Positions 1 to 7,637 of a stretch of 37,486 nt of DNA are shown one piece after another. The stretch is from Streptomyces sudanensis (GTDB lineage: Bacteria; Actinomycetota; Actinomycetes; Streptomycetales; Streptomycetaceae), in assembly GCF_023614315.1 (NCBI RefSeq), contig NZ_CP095474.1, positions 2,939,282-2,976,767 on the forward strand, in the 5' to 3' direction. Both the position numbers and the translations under genes were made by a program. Below the pieces are notes generated by a model that was given only the letters and a program-made list of their open reading frames with translations, ran no database searches and was not told the origin of the DNA. Within the stretch, counting starts at the first letter, position 1, and every line of letters begins with the position of its first letter.

Positions 1-26
1 GGCGGGAACGCCCCGGGGCGGCGCCC

Positions 27-836
27 CTACCGGCCGCCGGACGCCGGGCGGTCCGGTGCCGCGACGCCCAGCACGCGGTCCTTGAGCGCGGGGAACCGCT
101 CCCGCGTCGCGGCGACCCGCGCGGGGTCGAGGTCCACGGTCAGGACCTCCTCCCCGCGGCCCGCCTCGCCCAGCACCTCGCCCCAGGGGTCCACGACCAC
201 GCTGTGCCCCGCCTGCTCGACCCCGGCGTGCGTCCCGGCCGTCCCGCACGCCAGCACGTACGCCTGGTTCTCCACCGCCCGGGCCCGCGCCAGCAGCGAC
301 CAGTGCCCGAGCCGCCGGGCCGGCCACCCCGCCGGGACGACGAAGGCCGCGGCCCCCGCGTCCACCAGCCCCCGGAACAGCTCGGGGAACCGCAGGTCGT
401 AGCAGGTCGCCAGGCCGAACGGCAGGTGCGGGCACGGGGCGACGGCGAGTTCGCGGCCCGCCGACATCAGCACCGCCTCGCCCTGGTCGAAGCCGAACCG
501 GTGGATCTTGCGGTAGGTCAGGGCGAGCCTTCCGTCGGGGGAGAAGACCAGCGAGGTGTTGTAGAACGCGTCCCCGTCGCGTTCCACGAAGGAACCGGCG
601 TGCAGCCACACCCGGGCGTCCGCGGCCGCCGCCGCCATCGCCTCGTACGTCGGCCCGCGCAGCGGCTCCGCCTCCGCGGCGAACGCCTCGTACGCGAACG
701 CGCCGACCGGCCACAGCTCCGGCAGGACCACCAGGTCCGACGCCGACTCGTCGCGCACGAGCGCGGCGGCGCGCCGCCGTCGCGCGTCCACCGTTTCGTC
801 CGGGTTGACCGCAATCTGGATCAGAGAGGCGCGCAC
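27..836 (-). CDS. carbon-nitrogen hydrolase (nitrilase superfamily)
   Basis: 269-residue cytoplasmic amidohydrolase of the nitrilase superfamily, closest in motif style to Nit2/omega-amidase-like proteins. The catalytic Glu-Lys-Cys triad is visible: E40 in VVLPELW, K110 in YRKIH and C145 in ATCYDLRFPELFR. The length is normal for the family (about 260-280). I chose GTG at 836 because homology begins at RASLIQIAVNPDE; an in-frame extension to 1025 would add a Pro/Arg-rich stretch with no family resemblance. Upstream purines (AGGACGG) give a weak ribosome site. It diverges from the maleylpyruvate isomerase-like gene, so the 837-1035 interval should hold both promoters. The substrate cannot be told from sequence; an omega-amide or a deaminated-glutathione-type compound is possible but unproven. 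Confidence 0.85.
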   Translation of the reverse strand: MRASLIQIAVNPDETVDARRRRAAALVRDESASDLVVLPELWPVGAFAYEAFAAEAEPLRGPTYEAMAAAAADARVWLHAGSFVERDGDAFYNTSLVFSPDGRLALTYRKIHRFGFDQGEAVLMSAGRELAVAPCPHLPFGLATCYDLRFPELFRGLVDAGAAAFVVPAGWPARRLGHWSLLARARAVENQAYVLACGTAGTHAGVEQAGHSVVVDPWGEVLGEAGRGEEVLTVDLDPARVAATRERFPALKDRVLGVAAPDRPASGGR

Positions 837-1035
837 ACTACCACCGTCCTGGCGTTGAGGCCGTCCATACGGGCCTACGATCGTCACACGAAAGCACTGC
901 CGAGGGGCCGGGGGGAGCGTACTGTTCTCCCCTGGGGGATCCCTCCCCCGAGGACCGCGTCCAGGGGAGGCCTCCGGGGCTCCTCGGCGGATGCCACTGC
1001 ACCCAGCCCGCGTACCAAGCCGCACGAGGGGTCCC

Positions 1036-1860
1036 GTGACCGTCCATCCCAGCCTCCAGACCTACGCCGACGCCTGGACCCACTCCATCGAAGCCGTGGC
1101 CGAGCTGGTGCAGCCGCTCGTCGAGGGCGAGTGGAACCGCGCCACCCCGTGTCCCGGCTGGTCGGTCCGCGACGTCGTCTCCCACATCATCGGCATGGAG
1201 TGCGAGATGCTGGGCGACCCGCGCCCGATCCACTCCCTGCCCCGCGATCTGTACCACGTGCGCGGTGACTTCGCGCGCTACATGGAGATGCAGGTCGACG
1301 TGCGGCGGCACCACACGGGGCCGGAGATGACGGCCGAGCTGGAGTACGTCATGATCCGCCGGGCCCGCATGCTGCGCAACGAGAGCCGCTCCCCCGACAC
1401 GCTGGTGCGCGCCCCGCTGGGCGCCGAGCAGAGCCTTGAGGTGGCGTACCGGACGCGCGCCTTCGACGTGTGGGTGCACGAGCAGGACCTGCGCACCGCG
1501 CTCGACAGGCCCGGCAACCTCGACTCCCCCGGCGCGTACGTCGTGCGGGACACCCTGCTGACCCTCCTGCCGAAGGTCGTCGCGAAGGACGCGGGCGCCC
1601 CGCCGAACACGGCCGTGGTCTTCGACGTGAGCGGCCCCGTCGAGTTCCTGCGGACGGTCCGCGTCGACGCGGAGGGGCGCGGCCGGGTCGACGGGGCCCC
1701 GTCGCTGGGTCCGGCCGCGACGCTGGCGCTGGACTGGGAGACGTACGTGCGCCTCGCCTGCGGCCGGGTGCGGCCCGCCGCGGTCGCCGACCGGGTCAAG
1801 GTGGAGGGCGACGAGGACCTGGCGGGCGCCATCCTCGCCCACTTCGCCGTCACGCCGTAG
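1036..1860 (+). CDS. maleylpyruvate isomerase family mycothiol-dependent enzyme
   Basis: 274-residue member of the DinB/MDMPI fold group (TIGR03083-type). The N-terminal signature TPCPGWSVRDVVSHI, with its metal-binding His, and the later FDVWVHEQDLR segment are typical of actinobacterial mycothiol-dependent maleylpyruvate isomerase relatives. These use a divalent metal and often mycothiol as thiol cofactor. The start is GTG at 1036, preceded by GAGGGG; the in-frame ATG at 991 lacks a ribosome site and adds non-conserved residues. The gene converges on the MFS transporter with only 23 bases between stops. The C-terminal SCP2-like domain (about residues 165-274) is consistent with the two-domain MDMPI layout. 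The actual substrate is unknown. Confidence 0.85.
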   Translation: MTVHPSLQTYADAWTHSIEAVAELVQPLVEGEWNRATPCPGWSVRDVVSHIIGMECEMLGDPRPIHSLPRDLYHVRGDFARYMEMQVDVRRHHTGPEMTAELEYVMIRRARMLRNESRSPDTLVRAPLGAEQSLEVAYRTRAFDVWVHEQDLRTALDRPGNLDSPGAYVVRDTLLTLLPKVVAKDAGAPPNTAVVFDVSGPVEFLRTVRVDAEGRGRVDGAPSLGPAATLALDWETYVRLACGRVRPAAVADRVKVEGDEDLAGAILAHFAVTP

Positions 1861-1883
1861 CGGCTCCGCGCGGGGTGCGGGCG

Positions 1884-3197
1884 TCACGCCGGGACGCGGG
1901 GCGGCGCCGCGCGGTCGGCGGCCGGCCGTTCGCGCTCCCGGCGCGCCGTGCGGGCGCGGAGCCGGAGGATCTGGGTGACGCCCAGCGCCTGCAGGACGAA
2001 GACCGACGAGAACGCCGTCCGGTAGTCGCCGCCGGTCGCGTCCAGCAGGACGCCGATCGCCAGGAGCGCCGCCATCGAGGCGGTGAACCCGCCGATGTTG
2101 ACGATTCCCGAGGCGGTGCCCTGCCGTTCCGGCGGGTTGGCGGGCCGTGCGAAGTCGAAGCCGATCATCGACGCCGGTCCGCACGCGCCGAGGACGGCGC
2201 ACAGCGAGACCAGGAGCCACATCGGCGCCCCGTCGTCCCCCGGGTACGCCAGGACGGCCGCCCACACCAGGGCCGTCGCGCCCACGGTGCCCAGCGCCAG
2301 GGGGGCGCGCGCCGCGTGGCGGCGGGCGATCAGCTGCCCGTACGCGAGGCCCACCGCCATGTTGGAGAGCACCACCGCCGTCAGCAGCTCGCCGGCCCGG
2401 CCCCGGGACAGGCCCTGCGCCTCGACCAGGAACGGCATCCCCCACAGCAGCAGGAACACCATGGCGGGGAACTGCGTCGTGAAGTGCACCCACATGCCGA
2501 GCCGGGTGCCCGGTTCCCGCCAGGCGCGGGCGATCTGGTGCCGTACGTACGCGGCCCCCGCGTGCGGCACGGGCTCCGGTTCGAAGCCCTCGGGATGGTC
2601 CTTCAGGAAGACGGCGACCAGCACCAGGACGGCCAGCCCGGCCAGGGAGCTCCCGGCGAACGTCGCCGTCCAGCCCAGCCCTTCCAGCATCCGCGCCAGC
2701 ACGATCGTCGACAGCAGGTTGCCGGCGACCCCGAACAGCGCCGCCACCTGCGCGACCACCGGGCCGCGCCGCGCCGGGAACCAGCGGCTGCCCAGCCGCA
2801 GCACGGAGATGAAGGTCATCGCGTCGCCGCAGCCCAGGAGCGCGCGGGCCGCCAGCGCCGTCCCGTACGACGGGGACAGTGCGAAGCCGAGCTGCCCGGC
2901 CGTGAACAGCACGATGCCCAGGGTCAGGACCCTCCGCGTGCCCAGCCGGTCCACCAGCAGGCCGACGGGTATCTGCATGCCCGCGTAGACGAGCAGCTGG
3001 AGTATGGAGAACGCCGACAGCGCGGAGGCGTTGACGTGGAAGCGGTCGGCGGCGTCGAGCCCGGCCACGCCCAGCGAGGTGCGGAAGACGACCGCGACGA
3101 GGTACACGCAGACGCCGGCGCCCCACACGAGGACCGCCCGGCGGCCGCCGGGCGGATCTGCGGGGAGCGCGGCGGCCGGGGAGGGGGCGGGGATCAC
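1884..3197 (-). CDS. MFS transporter
   Basis: 437-residue integral membrane protein of the major facilitator superfamily, with about 12 hydrophobic segments. The region after TM2 carries the family-typical basic loop (VDRLGTRRVL, about residues 83-92), and a second basic segment follows the central loop. The N-terminal tail is Pro/Ala-rich and the C-terminal tail Arg-rich, both cytoplasmic by the positive-inside rule. The start is GTG at 3197 with GGGGCGAGG upstream. It resembles the nitrate/sialate/metabolite porter side of the family, but no substrate can be assigned. It lies downstream of the first BCKDH operon on the same strand, separated by 314 bases that contain a strong hairpin, so it probably has its own promoter. 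Confidence 0.85.
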   Translation of the reverse strand: MIPAPSPAAALPADPPGGRRAVLVWGAGVCVYLVAVVFRTSLGVAGLDAADRFHVNASALSAFSILQLLVYAGMQIPVGLLVDRLGTRRVLTLGIVLFTAGQLGFALSPSYGTALAARALLGCGDAMTFISVLRLGSRWFPARRGPVVAQVAALFGVAGNLLSTIVLARMLEGLGWTATFAGSSLAGLAVLVLVAVFLKDHPEGFEPEPVPHAGAAYVRHQIARAWREPGTRLGMWVHFTTQFPAMVFLLLWGMPFLVEAQGLSRGRAGELLTAVVLSNMAVGLAYGQLIARRHAARAPLALGTVGATALVWAAVLAYPGDDGAPMWLLVSLCAVLGACGPASMIGFDFARPANPPERQGTASGIVNIGGFTASMAALLAIGVLLDATGGDYRTAFSSVFVLQALGVTQILRLRARTARRERERPAADRAAPPRVPA

Positions 3198-3378
3198 CGG
3201 GCCTCGCCCCGGAGCACGGTCCCCGCCCTGCCGGCGCGGCGGCCGGGGGCCGCCGCCCCGGTGTGGACGCGGACCCGTGCGGCGGCGGGCGGGGACGGGT
3301 GCGCGACGGGTGGCATGTACACAGGATAGGTACGGGCGGGACGCGGCGGAGGGCGCGTCCGGCGCGCGGACCGGGCCC

Positions 3379-3444
3379 GGAGGACCGGAAGGATCCGGAG
3401 GACCGGAAGGATCCGGAGGACCCGGAGGACCGGAAGGACCCGGA
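3379..3444. repeat. 18-bp GC-rich tandem repeat
   Basis: An 18-base unit (GGAGGACCGGAAGGATCC) occurs perfectly at 3379-3396 and 3397-3414, then a 9-base half unit, then a near-perfect copy at 3424-3441. The array sits in the 314-base gap between the MFS transporter start and the BCKDH E2 stop, beside a hairpin. No coding function is supported there; it may be a replication-slippage product or part of a transcription-stop region. Confidence 0.8.
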
Positions 3445-3462
3445 CGCTCGTCGGCGTCCGGG
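3439..3462 (-). terminator. hairpin terminator after BCKDH operon 1
   Basis: Perfect 9-bp stem CCCGGACGC / GCGTCCGGG with a 6-base loop TCGTCG, about 50 bases downstream of the E2 stop. There is no U-tract, as is usual for Streptomyces terminators. It probably ends the E1alpha-E1beta-E2 transcript before the MFS gene. Confidence 0.5.
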
Positions 3463-3511
3463 CCCTCCGGGCGGCGCGGCGGGCGGGGGCCCGCTCACGC
3501 CGGGGTGTTCG

Positions 3512-4912
3512 TCACGCCCAGGTGATCAGGCGCTTGGGGTTCTCCAGGACGGCCGCGATGTCGGCCAGGACCTTCGATCCCAGTTCGCCGTCGACGAGCC
3601 GGTGGTCGAAGGAGAGCGCCAGCGTGGTGACGTGGCGCGGCTTGACCTTGCCCTTGTGCACCCAGGGCTGGAGCTTGATCGCGCCGACCGCGAGGATCGC
3701 CGACTCGCCGGGGTTGAGGATCGGCGTGCCGGTGTCGACGCCGAAGACGCCGACGTTGGTGATCGTCACCGTGCCGCCCTGCATGGCCGCCGGGGTCGTC
3801 CTGCCCTCGCGGGCGGTGGCGACCAGTTCGCCGAGCGCCTGCGCCAGCTCCGGGAGCGTCTTGGCGTGGGCGTCCTTGATGTTCGGCACGATCAGGCCGC
3901 GCGGGGTGGCGGCGGCGATGCCCAGGTTGACGTAGTGCTTGACCACGATCTCCTGGGCGGCCTCGTCCCAGGAGGCGTTGATCTCCGGGTTGCGGCGGAT
4001 GGCGACGAGCAGGGCCTTGGCGATCAGCAGCAGCGGGTTGACCCGCAGCCCCGCCATGTCCTTGTCCGCCTTCAGCTCCTCGACGAGCCGCAGGGTGCGG
4101 GTCACGTCGACCGTGACGAACTCGGTGACGTGCGGCGCGGTGAACGCCGAGCCGACCATGGCCTGCGCCGTGGCCTTGCGCACGCCCTTGATCGGGACAC
4201 GGGTCTCCCGGGCGCCGACGGCGGCCGGACCGGCCGCCGGGGCCTGCGCCTCGTCGGGCGCCGCGGGGGCCGGGAGCTGCGCGGGGACGGCCGCCGGGGC
4301 CTGCTCGGGAGCGGCCGCCTTGTGCACGTCCTCGCGGGTGACGATCCCGTCGGGGCCGGTCGGGACGACCGTCGCCAGGTCCACGCCCAGGTCCTTGGCC
4401 AGCTTCCGCACGGGCGGCTTGGCCAGGGGGCGGGCCTGCGGCTCGGGCGCCACCGGGGCGGGGGCCCGGCCGTTCAGCTCGCCCTGGACGGCCGCGCGGG
4501 CGGCCGGGGCGGGGGCGGTGGCGGTGTCCTGCCTGCGCGGGCGCCGCTTCGTGGACGACGCGGCCACGCCGTAGCCGACGAGGACCGGCTGGCGGCCCTG
4601 CGACTCCTCCGGGGCCTCCACCACCGCCGGGGCCGGGGCGGCGGCGGGGGCCTCGGCGGCCTCCGGCTCGTCGCCGCCCACGTTCACGGAGATGATGACC
4701 TCGCCGACGTCGACCGTCGTGCCCTCGGGGAAGCGCAGCTCGTGCACCACCCCGTCGAACGGGCACGGCAGCTCCACGGCGGCCTTCGCCGTCTCGACCT
4801 CGCAGACGGCCTGCCCGTCCGTGACGGTGTCACCGGGCTGGACGTACCACTTGAGGATCTCGGCCTCGGTGAGACCCTCGCCGACGTCCGGCATCTTGAA
4901 CTCGCGGATCAC
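3512..4912 (-). CDS. bkdC: 2-oxoacid dehydrogenase E2, dihydrolipoamide acyltransferase (BCKDH 1)
   Basis: 466-residue E2 core of a branched-chain 2-oxoacid dehydrogenase. It accepts the acyl group on lipoyl-lysine and transfers it to CoA. Visible domains: lipoyl domain at residues 1-80 with the lipoylated K43 in ETAKAAVE; Ala/Pro linkers; E3-binding domain around PVRKLAKDLGVDLATVVPTGPDG; catalytic domain to the C terminus with the active-site HRLVDG in SFDHRLVDGELG. The ATG at 4912 follows GAGAGGACATCCCG. It is the last gene of a three-gene operon, 13 bases after E1beta. The product supplies isobutyryl-, isovaleryl- and 2-methylbutyryl-CoA. The BCKDH (not pyruvate) assignment rests on separate E1alpha/E1beta neighbours and on the two-cluster layout known for Streptomyces; paralogue numbering is not resolved here. 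Confidence 0.92.
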   Translation of the reverse strand: MIREFKMPDVGEGLTEAEILKWYVQPGDTVTDGQAVCEVETAKAAVELPCPFDGVVHELRFPEGTTVDVGEVIISVNVGGDEPEAAEAPAAAPAPAVVEAPEESQGRQPVLVGYGVAASSTKRRPRRQDTATAPAPAARAAVQGELNGRAPAPVAPEPQARPLAKPPVRKLAKDLGVDLATVVPTGPDGIVTREDVHKAAAPEQAPAAVPAQLPAPAAPDEAQAPAAGPAAVGARETRVPIKGVRKATAQAMVGSAFTAPHVTEFVTVDVTRTLRLVEELKADKDMAGLRVNPLLLIAKALLVAIRRNPEINASWDEAAQEIVVKHYVNLGIAAATPRGLIVPNIKDAHAKTLPELAQALGELVATAREGRTTPAAMQGGTVTITNVGVFGVDTGTPILNPGESAILAVGAIKLQPWVHKGKVKPRHVTTLALSFDHRLVDGELGSKVLADIAAVLENPKRLITWA

Positions 4913-4925
4913 GGGATGTCCTCTC

Positions 4926-5906
4926 TCAGTACGCCAGCGAGCGGTCGACGGCGTCGAGCACCCGGTCCAGACCCGGCAGGTACTCCTCCTCCAGGCGGGC
5001 CGGCGGGTACGGCGCGTGGTACCCGCCCACCCGCAGCACCGGGGCCTCCAGGTGGTAGAAGCACCGCTCGGTGATCCGGGCGGCGATCTCCGCGCCGGAA
5101 CCGAAGAACACCGGGGCCTCGTGCACGACGACCAGGCGGCGGGTCTTCTCGACCGAGGCCTGGAGGGTGTCGAAGTCGATCGGGGAGATCGAGCGCAGGT
5201 CCACGACCTCGACCGACCGGCCCTCCTCGGCGGCGGCCGCGGCCGCCTCCAGGCAGGTCTTCACCATCGGGCCGTAGGCGACGAGGGTGAGGTCCGTGCC
5301 CTCGCGGGCGACCCGGGCCCTGTGCAGCTCGCCGGGGATGGCCTCGGTGTCGACCTCGCCCTTGTCCCAGTAGCGGCGCTTGGGCTCGAAGAAGATGACC
5401 GGGTCGTCGCTCTGGATCGCCTGCTGGAGCATCCAGTAGGCGTCGGACGAGGTGGCCGGGGTGACGACCTTGAGGCCCGCGACGTGCGCGAAGAGCGACT
5501 CGGGCGACTCGGAGTGGTGCTCGACGGCGCCGATGCCGCCGCCGTACGGGATGCGGATGACGACCGGCATCTTCACCGTGCCGAGCGAGCGGGCCCGCAT
5601 CTTCGCGAGCTGCGTGACGATCTGGTCGTACGCCGGGAAGACGAAGCCGTCGAACTGGATCTCCACGACCGGCCGGTAGCCGCGCAGCGCGAGGCCGATC
5701 GCGGTGCCCACGATGCCGGACTCGGCGAGCGGGGTGTCGACGACCCGGTCCTCGCCGAAGTCCTTCTGCAGGCCGTCGGTGATCCGGAAGACACCTCCGA
5801 GCTTGCCGACGTCCAGGCCCATGACGACGACCTTGGGGTCGGTCTCCAGGGCCTTGCGCAGCGACTCGTTGAGCGCCTTGGCGAGGGGAAGCTTCTGAAC
5901 AGCCAT
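4926..5906 (-). CDS. bkdB: 2-oxoacid dehydrogenase E1 beta subunit (BCKDH 1)
   Basis: 326-residue beta subunit of the thiamine-diphosphate-dependent E1 component, which decarboxylates branched-chain 2-oxoacids together with E1alpha. Typical transketolase-pyrimidine-domain motifs are present: VVVMGLDVGKLGGVFRIT near the N terminus, DTPLAESGIVGTAIG, EIQFDGFVFPAYDQI and RIPYGGGIGAVEHHS. The C-terminal half holds the transketolase C domain (EVVDLRSISPID, VVVHEAPVFFGSGAEIAA). The start is ATG at 5906, two bases after the E1alpha stop, and the downstream E2 follows 13 bases after its own stop, so the three genes form one transcript. Length and motifs are complete, with no sign of decay. Confidence 0.92.
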   Translation of the reverse strand: MAVQKLPLAKALNESLRKALETDPKVVVMGLDVGKLGGVFRITDGLQKDFGEDRVVDTPLAESGIVGTAIGLALRGYRPVVEIQFDGFVFPAYDQIVTQLAKMRARSLGTVKMPVVIRIPYGGGIGAVEHHSESPESLFAHVAGLKVVTPATSSDAYWMLQQAIQSDDPVIFFEPKRRYWDKGEVDTEAIPGELHRARVAREGTDLTLVAYGPMVKTCLEAAAAAAEEGRSVEVVDLRSISPIDFDTLQASVEKTRRLVVVHEAPVFFGSGAEIAARITERCFYHLEAPVLRVGGYHAPYPPARLEEEYLPGLDRVLDAVDRSLAY

Positions 5907-5908
5907 GG

Positions 5909-7108
5909 TTACTCGGCCTCTCCGTTCGCGAAGGACGCCTGGTAGGCGGCGAACTGCGCGCGCTCCTCGTCGACGAGGGCGTGCCCGTCCGCGTACACGT
6001 TGTCGAACATCGCCATGTGCTCCGGCACGGGCATGGCGCGGACGACCTCGCGGACCTGCTTGCCGAGGGCCTCGCTCTCCGCCTCCAGCTCCTCGAACCA
6101 GGACGCGTCGGCGTGGCCCTGGGCCTCCAGGTAGCGGCGCAGGCGCAGGATCGGGTCCTTCGCCTCCCAGGCGGCCCGCTCGTCGTCGTGCCGGTAGCGG
6201 GTCGGGTCGTCGGAGGTGGTGTGGGCGGCCATGCGGTAGGTGAACGCCTCGATGAGCGTCGGGCCCTCGCCGCGGCGGGCGCGCTCCAGGGCCCAGCGGG
6301 TGACCGCGAGGCAGGCCAGGACGTCGTTGCCGTCGACGCGGACGCCGGGGAAGCCGAAGCCCTGCGCGCGCTGGTAGAGCGGGACGCGGGTCTGCTTCTC
6401 GATGGGCTCGGAGATCGCCCACTGGTTGTTCTGGCAGAAGAACACGACCGGGGCGTTGTAGACGGCGGAGAAGACGAACGACTCGTTGACGTCGCCCTGG
6501 CTGGAGGCGCCGTCCCCGAAGTACGCGATCACGGCGGAGTCCGCGCCGTCCTTGGCGACGCCCATGGCGTAGCCGGTGGCGTGCAGGGTCTGCGAGCCGA
6601 GGACGATCGTGTACAGGTGGAAATTGTTGGTGCTGGGGTCCCAGCCGCCGTTGTTCACACCGCGGAACATGCCGAGGAGGTTCGTCGGGTCGACCCCGCG
6701 GCACCAGGCGACGCCGTGCTCGCGGTAGGTCGGGAAGACGTAGTCGTCGTCCCGCAGGGCGCGGCCGGAGCCGATCTGCGCCGCCTCCTGGCCGAGCAGC
6801 GAGGCCCACAGGCCCAGCTCGCCCTGCCGCTGGAGCGCCGTGGCCTCGCCGTCGAAACGGCGGGTCATCAGCATGTCGCGGTACAGGCCGCGCAGCTCGT
6901 CGGCGGTCAGGTCGACGTCGTACTCGGGGTGCCGGACGCGCTCACCCTCGGGCGTCAGCAGTTGTACGAGCTGCGGCTCGGAGTCGGAACTCCGCGGCTT
7001 CCTCGCGCGGGCGGCGCGCTTGGCGGCACCGCCCTCGGCGGCTTTGGCGCCGCTGCTGGTGCCGCCGCTGCGTCGCGGCTGACGCGCGGCAGTGCTGTCC
7101 ACGGTCAC
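5909..7108 (-). CDS. bkdA: 2-oxoacid dehydrogenase E1 alpha subunit (BCKDH 1)
   Basis: 399-residue alpha subunit of the E1 decarboxylase. The thiamine-diphosphate/Mg motif runs from G198-D199-G200 (YFGDGASSQGD) to N227-N228 (CQNNQWAIS). Start GTG at 7108 has GGAGG upstream; the frame stays open to 7282, but that extension has no family resemblance. An N-terminal tail of about 45 residues rich in Ala, Arg, Lys and Ser precedes the conserved core and is absent from the second E1alpha in this window. The loop AHTTSDDPTRYR (T297) aligns with the loop phosphorylated in mitochondrial BCKDH E1alpha. It is first in the operon, so the promoter lies in the 7109-7637 interval. Confidence 0.92.
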   Translation of the reverse strand: MTVDSTAARQPRRSGGTSSGAKAAEGGAAKRAARARKPRSSDSEPQLVQLLTPEGERVRHPEYDVDLTADELRGLYRDMLMTRRFDGEATALQRQGELGLWASLLGQEAAQIGSGRALRDDDYVFPTYREHGVAWCRGVDPTNLLGMFRGVNNGGWDPSTNNFHLYTIVLGSQTLHATGYAMGVAKDGADSAVIAYFGDGASSQGDVNESFVFSAVYNAPVVFFCQNNQWAISEPIEKQTRVPLYQRAQGFGFPGVRVDGNDVLACLAVTRWALERARRGEGPTLIEAFTYRMAAHTTSDDPTRYRHDDERAAWEAKDPILRLRRYLEAQGHADASWFEELEAESEALGKQVREVVRAMPVPEHMAMFDNVYADGHALVDEERAQFAAYQASFANGEAE

Positions 7109-7637
7109 GTGCGTGCTCCTCCGTCTGTCCGGGCTCCCGGGGTCCGCCGGGTGGCCTGGGGTTCCCCGCTCCTGCGGAGCTCGGGAAAGCGGCTCGCCTG
7201 GTCCGTGCTCGGTGCACGGGGTGGGTGCCCTCGGCCGGAAACAGGCGTGACAAGTGTTCCGGCGAGCGCCTGTGGTAAGCACGTTACCCAGTGTGCGGCC
7301 ATCCCGCTAACCCCCCTGACCTGCGATTTTTCTTGGATTTCCAAGTAATTCGAGGAATCTGGGGCGAAGCCCGGTCGCACCGCTGGCACCGCTTGGACAA
7401 CACACTGGCAACAGCCTCACGGCCGCCGGAACACCGGCACGTTATCCCGCGCACCCCGTTGTCGGGAAGAGTTCACAGGACCGTGATGTGACCCGGGTCA
7501 TCCCGTGACGACCCGGTATCCGGCATATGCCGCACGGGCCCGCGGCGGCTCCGCCTCCGCCCCCGGCCCGTCCGGCCGGGCGCCGCGGAGGCCCGGGCCG
7601 GTGCGCGGCGCGCTCCCCGGCCGGGGCGGCCGGGGCC
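7109..7637. other. 529-bp intergenic region upstream of BCKDH operon 1
   Basis: No gene is supported here. It should contain the promoter of the minus-strand BCKDH-1 operon. The middle (about 7310-7365) is unusually A/T-rich for this DNA and holds the inverted repeat CTTGGATTTCCAAG at 7332-7345. The half near 7500-7637 is GC-rich with short palindromes (for example CCCCGGCCGGGG just after 7614) and probably serves as the 3' end of the kinase gene. Confidence 0.6.
7332..7345. promoter_or_regulatory. inverted repeat, possible operator of BCKDH operon 1
   Basis: CTTGGA-TT-TCCAAG, a perfect 6-bp inverted repeat in an A/T-rich island about 225 bases upstream of the E1alpha start. Its form would suit a dimeric regulator. 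No matching copy was seen upstream of BCKDH operon 2, so a shared regulator is not supported by this element. Confidence 0.3.

Noticed and set aside
910-955. Hairpin GGGGAG/CTCCCC between nitrilase and isomerase genes as a riboswitch or attenuator
   Set aside because: Six base pairs in G-rich DNA with no conserved aptamer; could be chance.
837-1025. N-terminal extension of the nitrilase-family gene
   Set aside because: Residues upstream of GTG 836 show no nitrilase homology and would run through the divergent promoter region.
838-3498. Very long minus-strand open frame of 886 codons and many similar long frames on both strands
   Set aside because: Arg/Pro/Gly-rich shadow of real genes in high-GC DNA; no ribosome site, and the opposite or shifted frame encodes recognisable proteins.
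7392-7402. TTGTCCAAG upstream of BCKDH operon 1 as a DnaA box
   Set aside because: Two changes in the invariant TCCACA core.
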